From Humibacillus xanthopallidus (GTDB lineage: Bacteria > Actinomycetota > Actinomycetes > Actinomycetales > Dermatophilaceae), in NCBI RefSeq assembly GCF_006716675.1, contig NZ_VFPM01000001.1, forward strand, positions 496,001 to 560,000: a stretch of DNA of 64,000 bases. The letters run 5' to 3'. Positions within the stretch are counted from its first letter, which is position 1, and every line of letters starts with the position of its first letter. Position numbers and translations under genes: made by a program. Shown here in pieces: positions 8,544 through 16,295 of the stretch. The notes under the pieces were generated by a model. It saw only the letters and a list, made by a program, of their open reading frames with translations. It was not told the origin of the DNA and ran no database searches.

Positions 8544-8958
8544 CGTCGAGGTCCACGCCCCGCTCGACGCGGTGCTCGCCACGATCCGCGACCTCGCGAG
8601 CCAGCCGGAGTGGATCCCGACGATCCAGGAGGCCGAGGTCCTCGAGACCGATGACGCGGGCCTGCCCCTGACGGCTCGCTTCGCCGCGTCGACCGCGGTC
8701 GGCACGGATCGCTACACCCTCGCCTACGAGCACGCCCCCGACGGCATGAGCTGGTCGATGGTCGAGGGCCGTCTCCAGACCGGCCAGGAGGGCGTCTACA
8801 CGGTGGAGCCGCTGGGCGCAGACCGTGCGCGTGTCACCTACGACCTCACGATCCACCACAACCTGCCACTGCCCGGCTTCATCCGCTCGCGGATCATCAA
8901 GGGGCTCGTCGACGAGACGCTCACCGGCCTGCGGACCCGGCTCGACCCGGTGTCGTGA
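8518..8958 (+). CDS. SRPBCC family protein (polyketide cyclase/START-like)
   Basis: 146 aa. The ATG lies inside the end of the acyltransferase gene and follows a GGAAAGGGG ribosome-binding sequence, so the two genes are coupled. The pattern is that of a helix-grip lipid-binding fold: RRDVEVHAPLDAVLATIRDLASQPEWIPTI at the N-terminus, central beta strands, and a long C-terminal helix. Proteins of this type bind hydrophobic ligands. The pairing with WS/DGAT recurs in actinobacteria and suggests a role in handling lipid substrate (inference). Confidence 0.88.
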   Translation: MPTDHARRDVEVHAPLDAVLATIRDLASQPEWIPTIQEAEVLETDDAGLPLTARFAASTAVGTDRYTLAYEHAPDGMSWSMVEGRLQTGQEGVYTVEPLGADRARVTYDLTIHHNLPLPGFIRSRIIKGLVDETLTGLRTRLDPVS

Positions 8959-8992
8959 GCGGGGCGGGTGAGGCGGTCGTAGGGTGGCTGGC

Positions 8993-9985
8993 ATGACCAC
9001 TGCGACCAGCGTCTTCGTGTCAGAGCCCGGCGAGCGCGACGTTCTCGAGGTGCGAGAGCACGATGTGCCGGCGCCCGGCAGGGGCGAGGTGCAGGTCGAG
9101 CTCGCCGCCGCCGGCGTCAACTTCATCGACGTCTACAAGCGGCAGGGCATCTACCCCGTGCCCACCCCCTTCGTCCTCGGGGAGGAGGGCGCCGGCACGG
9201 TGGTCGCGGTCGGTGCCGACGTCTCCGGTCTCGCCGTCGGTGACCGGGTGGCGTGGTGCCAGGCACCGGCCAGCATGTCGACCATCACCAACAAGCCGGC
9301 CGACAAGGTCGTGCCGGTGCCCGACGGGGTCGACCTCGAGGTCGCCGCAGCCGCCATGCTCCAGGGCCTCACCGCCCACTACCTCGTGACGAGCACGTAT
9401 GCCGTCCGCGAGGGCGAGGTGGCCCTCGTGCACGCCGCGGCCGGTGGGGTCGGACAGCTCCTCGTGCAGCTCATCACGCAGCGTGGCGCGAGCGTGGTGG
9501 CGACCGCCGGCACCGACGAGAAGCTCGACATCGCAAGGGCGCTCGGTGCACATCACCTCATCAACTACTCGACGTTCTCGTCGTCCGACGACCTGGCGGC
9601 CGCGGTGCGCTCGGCCGCCGGCCGGGGCGTCGACGTCGCCTACGACGGTGTGGGCAAGGCGACGTTCGACGCGTCCCTCGCCTCCCTGCGCCCGAGGGGA
9701 ATGATGGTCCTCTTCGGTGGCGCCAGCGGCCAGGTGCCGCCCTTCGACATCCAGCGTCTCAACGCCGGAGGGTCGCTCTTCCTGACGCGACCGTCCCTCG
9801 GCCACTACGTCGCCGATCGCGACGAGCTCGAGTGGCGCGCGCGCGAGGTGCTCGGTGCGATCGCGGACGGTTCACTCGCCATCGACATCGGGGGCCGCTA
9901 CCCCCTCACCGAGGCCGCAGCGGCCTATGCCGCCCTCGAGGGCAGGCAGACGACGGGCAAGCTCATCCTGGTGCCCAGCGCATGA
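8993..9985 (+). CDS. Quinone oxidoreductase, zinc-independent MDR family
   Basis: 330 aa from ATG at 8993, with AGGGTGG 9-15 bases upstream. Medium-chain dehydrogenase/reductase of the zeta-crystallin/QOR type: N-terminal GroES-like domain (VNFIDVYKRQGIYP, the quinone reductase signature), then an NADPH-binding Rossmann fold (AAAGGVGQLLVQL near 145-157). No structural or catalytic zinc cysteines are seen. The family reduces quinones to semiquinones or hydroquinones with NADPH. Its stop overlaps the start of the amidohydrolase gene (ATGA). Confidence 0.92.
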   Translation: MTTATSVFVSEPGERDVLEVREHDVPAPGRGEVQVELAAAGVNFIDVYKRQGIYPVPTPFVLGEEGAGTVVAVGADVSGLAVGDRVAWCQAPASMSTITNKPADKVVPVPDGVDLEVAAAAMLQGLTAHYLVTSTYAVREGEVALVHAAAGGVGQLLVQLITQRGASVVATAGTDEKLDIARALGAHHLINYSTFSSSDDLAAAVRSAAGRGVDVAYDGVGKATFDASLASLRPRGMMVLFGGASGQVPPFDIQRLNAGGSLFLTRPSLGHYVADRDELEWRAREVLGAIADGSLAIDIGGRYPLTEAAAAYAALEGRQTTGKLILVPSA

Positions 9986-11547
9986 GCCGCACGCTGCTGC
10001 GCCACGACCGCATCTGGACCGGCGACGTCGAGCACCCTTGGACCACAGCGCTGCTCGTCGAGGACGGCCACATCACCTCGGTCGGCTCGCCCGCCCTCGA
10101 GGCGGAGGCCGATGTCGTCGTCGACCTGCCCGGCGCCCTCGTGATGCCCGGCCTGCACGACGCCCACATCCACACCGAGTGGGTGGCCCGGAGCCTCTCC
10201 TCGGTGGACCTGCACGAGGCACGCTCTCTCGAGGAGACCCTCGAGCTCGTCCGGGCCCACGCCGAGGGCCTCGCGCCCGGCGAGTGGCTGCACAGCGGCC
10301 GGTGGAACCACAACGTCTGGGAGGTCCCGGTCCAGCCTGACCGCCACTCTCTCGACACCGTCTCCGGCGACCGCGTCGCGGCCCTGTCGAGCGTCGACGG
10401 CCACACGATCTGGGCGAACTCCGTTGCGCTTCAACGCGCCGGCATCACCCGCGACACGCCCGACCCGGTCGGTGGAGAGATCGTGCGCGACGCCGACGGC
10501 GAGCCGACGGGCATCCTGCGCGAGTCGGCACAGGAGCTGCTCGACGTCATCGAGCAGGACCAGGCGCCGCTGCGGCCCTGGCTCGAGAAGGCGCAGGACC
10601 TGCTCCTCTCGGTCGGCCTGACGAGCGTCACCGACATCGACGGGGAGGAGACCCGCGCGGCATACGCCGAGATGCACGCGGAGGGAGCCCTCCGGCTCCG
10701 GGTCACGAAGTGCACCCGCGACCCCGACCTCGAGCTCGCGATCGCGCAGGGGCGCCGGTCGGGCCAGGGCGACGACCGCTTCCGGGTCGGGCCCGTCAAG
10801 TTCTTCAGCGACGGCGCCCTCGGCTCGCACACGGCCCACATGACCGAGCCGTTCATCGGCCACGAGGGCTGCGGCATCGCGGCGATGCCCTACGAGGTGC
10901 TCCTCGAGCGCACCCTGCTCGCGGTGCAGTCGGGGCTCGACGTCTGCACGCACGCCATCGGCGACGAGGCCAACCGGCTCGTGCTCGACACGTTCGAGGC
11001 GGTGCGCGCTGCCGGGCACGATGCGGTGCTGCGAGTCGAGCACGCCCAGCACGTACGGCCGATCGACCTGCCTCGCTTCCGCACGCTCGACGTCATCGCC
11101 TCGATGCAGCCGAGCCACTGCACGGCCGACCTCGAGCTGGCAGACCAGATCATCGGTCCGCGCCGGCTGGCGTCGTACGCGTGGCGCAGCTTCCTCGACG
11201 CCGGGGTGCGCCTCGCTTTCGGGTCGGACGCGCCGGTCGAGGACCCCAACCCCTTCTACGGGCTGCATGCCGCCGTCACCCGGCAGCGTGCCGACGGCTC
11301 GCCCATGGGCGGCTGGCGGCCCGAGGAGCGGATCACCCTCGACGAGGCCGTGCGCGCCCACACCGTGGGGGCGCACGAGGCGGTCGGACGCACCGACGTC
11401 GGGCGTCTCGCGCCGGGCCAGCTCGCCGACCTCATCGCGGTCGACCGCGACCTGTGGACGCTCGAGCAGTCGGCCCCGGCCGGCATCCGCGACACCGTCG
11501 TGCTCCAGGCCTGGATCGGCGGCGAGCTCGCCCACGAGCGCGCCTGA
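9982..11547 (+). CDS. Amidohydrolase family protein (YtcJ-like)
   Basis: 521 aa, ATGA-coupled to the quinone reductase gene. Metal-dependent hydrolase: small beta-sandwich at the N-terminus, then the HxH metal site DAHIHTEW near residue 56, GPVKFFSDGALG with the insertion typical of YtcJ proteins, CTHAIGDEA, the second-shell HAQHV, and FGSDAPVEDPNPF near 415 carrying the last metal-ligand Asp. The C-terminus has ADLIAVDRDLWTL. Related proteins act on amides or deaminate small molecules. The natural substrate is unknown. Confidence 0.9.
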   Translation: MSRTLLRHDRIWTGDVEHPWTTALLVEDGHITSVGSPALEAEADVVVDLPGALVMPGLHDAHIHTEWVARSLSSVDLHEARSLEETLELVRAHAEGLAPGEWLHSGRWNHNVWEVPVQPDRHSLDTVSGDRVAALSSVDGHTIWANSVALQRAGITRDTPDPVGGEIVRDADGEPTGILRESAQELLDVIEQDQAPLRPWLEKAQDLLLSVGLTSVTDIDGEETRAAYAEMHAEGALRLRVTKCTRDPDLELAIAQGRRSGQGDDRFRVGPVKFFSDGALGSHTAHMTEPFIGHEGCGIAAMPYEVLLERTLLAVQSGLDVCTHAIGDEANRLVLDTFEAVRAAGHDAVLRVEHAQHVRPIDLPRFRTLDVIASMQPSHCTADLELADQIIGPRRLASYAWRSFLDAGVRLAFGSDAPVEDPNPFYGLHAAVTRQRADGSPMGGWRPEERITLDEAVRAHTVGAHEAVGRTDVGRLAPGQLADLIAVDRDLWTLEQSAPAGIRDTVVLQAWIGGELAHERA

Positions 11548-11632
11548 GCCACCCGGCATACCCCCGCGGGTAGCCCACCACCTCGCCCACCCCAGCCTGC
11601 CTGCCGGACCCAGCCGGGCGGCATGCCCCGCG

Positions 11633-11724
11633 CCGACGGACGACCATTGGTCGCCTGAAGCGGGGCGACGTGGGGTGGGTGAGCCTACGGCCGAGGGCCG
11701 GTGCGACCAATGGTGGTCGGTCGG
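11633..11724. repeat. 92-bp palindromic element, copy 1 (downstream of the DUF559 gene)
   Basis: Arms of 22 bp at 11633-11654 (CCGACGGACGACCATTGGTC then GC) and 11703-11724 (GCGACCAATGGTGGTCGGTC then GG) are inverted copies with 20 of 22 positions paired. A 48-bp centre separates them. The right arm lies inside the C-terminal codons of the gene at 11685-12623. The copy at 12673-12764 has the same arm length and the same 70-bp arm-to-arm spacing. Confidence 0.8.
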
Positions 11725-12623
11725 CGCCCACACCCCCGGATCCTGACGTAGTCGGTGCCGTGGAGGCCGTCCTGCCTGAGGGCTGCCCGCGCCAAGACGG
11801 ACTGCACCCAAGCCGACTTGAACATCGCCTGAGGCCAGGACACCCGGATGACAAGCCAGCCATCGAGCACGAGCTCGTCGTAGCGCCAGCAGTCTCCGTC
11901 GATCACTGACGGTGACGTGTGGAACTCGTGGCTGTCACCCTCGACGACGATCCGCAGCTCGGGGTCCACGAGGTCGGGGCGAATGCGCCGGCCCGCCACC
12001 CGGATACGGCGCTGCGGGTCCAGGCGGAGGCCGGGCACCTCGGTCGAGATCGCTCTGATGACGGATTCGAAGGCATTGGCAGGCCGTTCGCTCGCGAACC
12101 ACGCGACGTCGAAGGCGGCATCACGCCCGCGGCCGGGGAGCGCGTTCGCGGCGCGCATGAGCTCGGCAGACGTCACGAGCCCCGACCTCAAGGCCGAGTC
12201 GGCGACCGCGAGTGCCTCGTCGAACGGCAACGTCGTGGCACAGTCCAGCACGGTGCGGAGCGGGGTCGTGCGCCAACCGTCGACGTCACCCGGAGCGAGC
12301 CGTTGCCAACGGATGCGGGCGGATGACCGAGCGTCCTCCGGCACCTTGCGTCCCCGTGGCACGATCAGCTCTGGCACGGTTGGCTGCCACTTGAGCGACC
12401 ACTCGTACGACGCCGCTGCGCTCCGCAGTCCGGCAACAGCCGTGAGCCGGTGCGCCGCCACCCGGGCCGCCTCAGCCGTGGGGAGGACATACCTGCCACG
12501 CGCCACCCTGTGGATGCGAGCCGCCTGGAGCGCGTCATCGAGGCGACGACGACCCACGGCGGCCTTGAGCTGACCGTGGGTGGCAACCCCACCCATGCGC
12601 TGCATGACCTCGGCGATGTCCAC
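11685..12623 (-). CDS. AbiEi-type N-terminal domain with C-terminal DUF559 endonuclease-like domain
   Basis: 312 aa. Residues 1-60 form a winged-helix segment (IAEVMQRMGGVATHGQLKAA, then RVARGRYVLP) as in AbiEi-type antitoxins. The last 100 residues match a DUF559/Vsr-like nuclease fold: RIRPDLVDPELRIVVEGDSHEFH supplies the D and ExD/H residues, followed by RYDELVLDGWLVIRVSWPQ. The fold belongs to the PD-(D/E)XK class, but nuclease activity is not shown by sequence. No AbiEii toxin partner lies nearby, so a complete toxin-antitoxin pair is not supported. Matching 92-bp palindromes flank it, and the final residues (RRPTTIGRTGPRP) are encoded by one arm. Confidence 0.82.
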   Translation of the reverse strand: MDIAEVMQRMGGVATHGQLKAAVGRRRLDDALQAARIHRVARGRYVLPTAEAARVAAHRLTAVAGLRSAAASYEWSLKWQPTVPELIVPRGRKVPEDARSSARIRWQRLAPGDVDGWRTTPLRTVLDCATTLPFDEALAVADSALRSGLVTSAELMRAANALPGRGRDAAFDVAWFASERPANAFESVIRAISTEVPGLRLDPQRRIRVAGRRIRPDLVDPELRIVVEGDSHEFHTSPSVIDGDCWRYDELVLDGWLVIRVSWPQAMFKSAWVQSVLARAALRQDGLHGTDYVRIRGCGRRPTTIGRTGPRP

Positions 12624-12672
12624 CTCGCCAGCGTCGCGGAGACGTCGTCACGGCCTCTCCGGTTATCCACAG

Positions 12673-12764
12673 CCGACGGACGACCCTTGGTACACGGAGC
12701 TGCAGCGACACGCCACTGTGGGCGCAGGACGTAGGTGCACCGCTGACCAACGGTCGTCGGTCGG
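12673..12764. repeat. 92-bp palindromic element, copy 2 (upstream of the DUF559 gene)
   Basis: Arms at 12673-12694 (CCGACGGACGACCCTTGGTA then CA) and 12743-12764 (CTGACCAACGGTCGTCGGTC then GG). Each arm matches the corresponding arm of copy 1 at 18 of 22 positions. The centres are much less alike, apart from a shared GCGAC. The copies start 1,040 bp apart. Confidence 0.78.
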
Positions 12765-12805
12765 CCTCGTTGGGTCTGAGCAGCGCTGCCGCGGTGGGCG
12801 GACGG

Positions 12806-13030
12806 TCAGGACTCGCCGGGAACGACGGCGAGCAGGAGGGTGGCGAACCACGTCAGCGCGCCGACGACCGTGAGGAAGACTCCGATGATCCCGACCCCAC
12901 CGGCGCCCCCAGCCGTCGACGAGCGCCTGCGGCTGCGACCGACGAGCACGAGCACGACGCCCGCCACGAGCCAGACCAGACCGATGAGCAGACCGGCGAG
13001 CACCCCTGCGTTCCACCGCACCTCAGCCAC
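12806..13030 (-). CDS. Small membrane protein of unknown function
   Basis: 74 aa from GTG. Two hydrophobic segments (about 9-29 and 47-69) are joined by a basic loop [14 protein letters not shown], so both ends are probably outside the cytoplasm. No family is recognised. It lies 30 bp after the next minus-strand membrane gene, with which it may be co-transcribed. Confidence 0.6.
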   Translation of the reverse strand: MAEVRWNAGVLAGLLIGLVWLVAGVVLVLVGRSRRRSSTAGGAGGVGIIGVFLTVVGALTWFATLLLAVVPGES

Positions 13031-13060
13031 ACATCCCAGACCTCGGTGACCGACGCAGGG

Positions 13061-13414
13061 TCACCAGAGGGCGGCGACGAGAACGTTGGCCACGGCCCCG
13101 CCACCGGCGACGTCGAGCAGCGTGCCGGCGTCCTGGCCACGCTTGGTGCGGGCCCGGCCGATCTCGGCCGCCGCGACGACGACGAGGGCGATGACGAGCT
13201 TGACCGCGATCTTCGTGTTGTCGACCTCGTGGGAGTCGTCCTTGATCGCCGACGCGATGCCGACGAGGGCGAGGCCGGTCACGAGCTGGGCGCGTGCCCC
13301 CCAGACGATGGGCGCGATGAGCGTGCGCCCGCTCCGGACGGCGATCCACCCGCCGACGACAGCGGCCATGCCGAGCAGGTGGAGGGCGACGAGCACGTTG
13401 TAGACGAAGTCCAT
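13061..13414 (-). CDS. Small four-helix membrane protein
   Basis: 117 aa from ATG at 13414, which has AGGA upstream; an in-frame ATG nine bases earlier lacks room for a ribosome-binding site. Hydrophobic segments lie at about 6-27, 37-54, 70-85 and 98-116. HLLGMAAVVGGW and the short helices recall CopD/DUF2269-like actinobacterial membrane proteins, but I cannot assign a family with confidence. It is probably co-transcribed with the 74-aa membrane protein downstream. Confidence 0.72.
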   Translation of the reverse strand: MDFVYNVLVALHLLGMAAVVGGWIAVRSGRTLIAPIVWGARAQLVTGLALVGIASAIKDDSHEVDNTKIAVKLVIALVVVAAAEIGRARTKRGQDAGTLLDVAGGGAVANVLVAALW

Positions 13415-13465
13415 GGCCGTCATCCTACGGAGCGTCGTATCCCCGGTGCCGCCGCCCCTGCCACG

Positions 13466-14188
13466 TCAGGAGCCGTGGCCCCGCGTGAGGTCGTGGAGCG
13501 CCGCGAGCCGACGCCACGACGACGTCAGCGGGTAGTCGGCGATCCGGTCGAGGGGCACCCAGCGCGCATCGGAGGTCGTGCCACCGATGTCGTGGATGAC
13601 GACCTCGGTCGGCTCGGGACACGTTGCGGCATAGACGATCCGGACGGCGTGGAAGTCCTCGAGCGCCCCCGACGGGGCCCTCCCCAACCAGTGCTGCGAC
13701 TGGACGGTGAGCAGGCAGCCGAGCTCGATCCGCTGGCCCGTCTCCTCCCACACCTCGCGGTGCACGCCGGCCACCGGTGACTCACCGTCGTCGAGCCCAC
13801 CCCCGGGCAGCCCCCAGTCACCGGCGACATTCGTCTGCGAGTTGAACTGCGTCAGCAGCACTCCCCGCTCGCTCGTCACGACGGCGTAGGCCGCGACGCG
13901 CTGGTAGGGCTCCCCCACCTCGTCGGGTGCCACGTCGAGGTCGCGCGGCACCTCAGGCGTCCCTGGCGGTATGCCGTCCAGCGGGCTCACGACGTAGGTG
14001 AGCTCGAGCGCCCCGTCCTCGCGCACCGTGGCGGAGTGTGCGGACCGGGCGCCCCACCCCGACAGGGCGAGCACGTGCACCGGGTCGGCGCCGTGGTCGA
14101 GACGCGCGCGGGCCACGGCGCCGCCGGTGTCGACCACCCCGACGACGTGCACGCCGCCGGGCACGTTAGTGCGCACCGGACGGGTCAT
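13466..14188 (-). CDS. Nudix hydrolase
   Basis: 240 aa. The Nudix box is intact near residues 129-151 (GGGLDDGESPVAGVHREVWE followed by ETGQ), matching GX5EX7REUXEEXGU, which binds the Mg2+-diphosphate of the substrate. About 100 N-terminal residues precede the Nudix fold and match nothing I recognise. The family hydrolyses nucleoside diphosphates linked to another moiety. The substrate is unknown. The gene sits just upstream of the glycosyltransferase on the same strand; their ends overlap by 4 bases, so they form one operon. Confidence 0.88.
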   Translation of the reverse strand: MTRPVRTNVPGGVHVVGVVDTGGAVARARLDHGADPVHVLALSGWGARSAHSATVREDGALELTYVVSPLDGIPPGTPEVPRDLDVAPDEVGEPYQRVAAYAVVTSERGVLLTQFNSQTNVAGDWGLPGGGLDDGESPVAGVHREVWEETGQRIELGCLLTVQSQHWLGRAPSGALEDFHAVRIVYAATCPEPTEVVIHDIGGTTSDARWVPLDRIADYPLTSSWRRLAALHDLTRGHGS

Positions 14189-15327
14189 GCCGACACCGCC
14201 CGCACGAGCGAGATCGCGCGGTGGTACTCACCCACGGCCAGACGGGCCACCTGCGACCACTCCTGCTCCGGAGGGTGGGCGACGTTCCACGCACGCATCT
14301 CTGCGACACGGTCGAGATCGGTTGCCAGAGAAGCGATTGCAGAAGCCATCTCCGAGTCGCTCGAGACGACAAGGCCGTTCACTCCGTCATGCACGAACTC
14401 CCCCACCCCAGAGCCGGTTCGGCCGATCACCGGCAGGCCGACGGTGCGCGCCTCGAGGGCGGCGATCCCGAACGACTCGAGGCGTGCAGGTGACAGGTAG
14501 ACGTCGGAGGCGGCATACCTCTCTCTCAGCTCCTCGCGCGAGACGCGTCCGGGCAGGCGGACCCAGCCGAGGTCGTGCTCACGCACGTGGCGCTCGACCC
14601 GCGACCGCTCGGGCCCCTCTCCGAGGATGGTCAGCGTGATGGCGCCCGCTCCGGCGAGAGCCTCGGCCTGTGCCACGACGCCGACGAGTGCGGCAGGTCG
14701 CTTGCGCTTCGCGAGGCGCATCGCCGTGACGAGGCGCAGCGGACCCGGCGGCCGGGCGACCGGTCCGGCTGCCCACCGGCTGACGTCGATGCCGTTCGGC
14801 AGCACCGAAACGGTGCTCCCCGGCTCGACGAGGCGGCGCAGCGGCTCGGCCGCCACGTCGGAGACGGCCGACATCGCGACCCCCCGGGCGGCCCAGCGGC
14901 GCACGAAACGGCCGGCGTCGAAGACCGGGGCGAGGTCGGCGAGCATGCAGTGCCATGTCATGGCCGTGGGCAGTCCGAGCCGCAGCGTCACCCGGGTCGC
15001 GTCCCACGCGAAGGGCGACACGACGCCCGTCTGCACGTGCGCGACGTCGAAGCCACCGCCGACGAGGCGCCGGCGCAGCTCCGGCGGAGCCCACGGGTTG
15101 ATCGGGAGCTGCCATGGAAGGCGAGCCGCCAGCCGGTGGACCGGGATCCCGTCGACGACCGTGATCTCACCGCGCCGCTCGCCGTCGGCACCCTGGGTCG
15201 CGGTGAAGACCTCGACCTCGTGGCCGAGCGCGACGAGCGCCCGCGCGAGGTCGTGCGTCTGCACCTCGATGCCGCCGAGCCGCGGCAGATAGCAGTCGGA
15301 CAGGAGGGCCACCTTCACAGGCTTCAC
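14185..15327 (-). CDS. Glycosyltransferase family 4 (GT-B fold)
   Basis: 380 aa from GTG at 15327; a GTG at 15318 (VKVALLSDCYLP) is equally possible and no ribosome-binding site decides. N-terminal donor loop LPRLGGIEVQTHDLARAL, TAMTWHCML in the first Rossmann domain, TILGEGPERSRVERH in the second, and the EX7E motif in ESFGIAALEARTVGLP near 290-305. The family transfers sugars from NDP or GDP donors, often for phosphatidyl-inositol mannosides, mycothiol or polysaccharides. The divergent neighbour is a PIG-L deacetylase, a pairing that recalls the first two mycothiol steps, but specific MshA features cannot be confirmed by eye. Confidence 0.9.
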   Translation of the reverse strand: MKPVKVALLSDCYLPRLGGIEVQTHDLARALVALGHEVEVFTATQGADGERRGEITVVDGIPVHRLAARLPWQLPINPWAPPELRRRLVGGGFDVAHVQTGVVSPFAWDATRVTLRLGLPTAMTWHCMLADLAPVFDAGRFVRRWAARGVAMSAVSDVAAEPLRRLVEPGSTVSVLPNGIDVSRWAAGPVARPPGPLRLVTAMRLAKRKRPAALVGVVAQAEALAGAGAITLTILGEGPERSRVERHVREHDLGWVRLPGRVSREELRERYAASDVYLSPARLESFGIAALEARTVGLPVIGRTGSGVGEFVHDGVNGLVVSSDSEMASAIASLATDLDRVAEMRAWNVAHPPEQEWSQVARLAVGEYHRAISLVRAVSA

Positions 15328-15351
15328 TCTGTCATGCGAAAAGATGGGTCG

Positions 15352-16173
15352 ATGCCACGCACCCTGCTCGCCTTCCACGCCCACCCCGACGACGAGGCCC
15401 TCCTCACCTCGGGCACGATGGCGCGCGCCGCGGCGGAGGGCCACCGGGTCGTGCTCGTGGTCGCGACCGACGGGGAGCTGGGTCTCGCGTCGCAGGAGTT
15501 CGCGGCCGACGGTGCCCTCGCCGGGCGTCGGATGGCCGAGCTGCGGCGCAGCGCCGCCGCGCTCGGGGTGAGCCGCGTGGAGCACCTCGGCTACGCCGAC
15601 AGCGGGCTCGGCCCGGAGGTCGCGCCCGACCCGCCGGGGGCGACGCGGTTCGTCCGCGCCGACGTGGAGGAGGCGGCCGCCCGGCTCGCGGCGATCCTCA
15701 CCGAGGAGGACGTCGACGTCCTGCTCTCCTACGAGCCCAACGGCGGCTACGGCCACCCCGACCACAAGCAGGTGCACGTCGTCGGCCGGCGGGCCGCCGC
15801 GCTCGCCGGCACGCCGCGGGTCCTCGAGGCCACGGTGCCGCGCGACACGATCTGCCGGGCCATCGACGTCGCGGCCAAGGTCTACCGCTTCCCTCCGGAG
15901 TTCGACCGCTCGAGCTTCGACCGCGCCTTCTCGGCTCGCAGCGAGATCACGCACCGGATCGACGTCCGGCGCCACATCGCGGCCAAGCGCGCCTCGATGC
16001 GGGCGCACGCGTCGCAGGCAAGCGCCGACGGGGGCGCCGACCGCACCCTCGCCGCCTTCCTGCGCATCCCCCGGCCGCTCTACGACCTCGTCTTCGGGCG
16101 CGAGTGGTTCGTCGACCCCGCCGCCCGGCCGGGCGACCCGCTGCGCCGCGACGTCTTCGAAGGGCTCCCCTGA
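15352..16173 (+). CDS. PIG-L family deacetylase (zinc-dependent, MshB/Mca-like)
   Basis: 273 aa. The start MPRTLLAFHAHPDDEA places the zinc motif AHPDD at residues 9-13, the normal family distance; an in-frame ATG at 15334 is less likely. The second zinc ligand is in GYGHPDHKQVH (near 141-151). Enzymes of this fold remove N-acetyl groups from sugars, as in mycothiol biosynthesis (MshB), or cleave mycothiol conjugates (Mca). It is divergent from a GT4 glycosyltransferase with only 24 bp between the chosen starts. Confidence 0.9.
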   Translation: MPRTLLAFHAHPDDEALLTSGTMARAAAEGHRVVLVVATDGELGLASQEFAADGALAGRRMAELRRSAAALGVSRVEHLGYADSGLGPEVAPDPPGATRFVRADVEEAAARLAAILTEEDVDVLLSYEPNGGYGHPDHKQVHVVGRRAAALAGTPRVLEATVPRDTICRAIDVAAKVYRFPPEFDRSSFDRAFSARSEITHRIDVRRHIAAKRASMRAHASQASADGGADRTLAAFLRIPRPLYDLVFGREWFVDPAARPGDPLRRDVFEGLP

Positions 16174-16202
16174 CCCGAGGGCCGTATGCCGTCCGCCCCG
16201 TC

Positions 16203-16250
16203 GTGTGACTCCGCGTGTGACTCCGCGTGTGACTCCGCGTGTGACTCCGC
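16203..16250. repeat. 12-bp tandem repeat, four perfect copies
   Basis: GTGTGACTCCGC is repeated four times without change. It lies between the deacetylase gene and the P-type ATPase gene, 46 bases before the chosen ATPase start. Repeat number could vary by slippage. Confidence 0.95.
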
Positions 16251-16295
16251 TCCCCATCGTCGTCCGCCGTGTCGCGGGAGGCGGATGATCGAAGG

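Noticed and set aside
9925..11811. 628-codon minus-strand open frame opposite the amidohydrolase gene
   Set aside because: No recognisable domain, whereas the plus-strand frame has all amidohydrolase motifs.
11685..12623. Complete AbiE-type toxin-antitoxin system
   Set aside because: Only the AbiEi-like N-terminal domain is present, joined to DUF559. No AbiEii nucleotidyltransferase gene lies on either side.
15327..16173. Firm call of mycothiol biosynthesis genes mshA and mshB for the GT4 and PIG-L genes
   Set aside because: The pairing is suggestive, but both belong to large families and the diagnostic residues could not be verified by eye. Generic family names were kept.
16203..16250. CRISPR array
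   Set aside because: Units are 12 bp and directly adjacent without spacers, and no cas gene is present.
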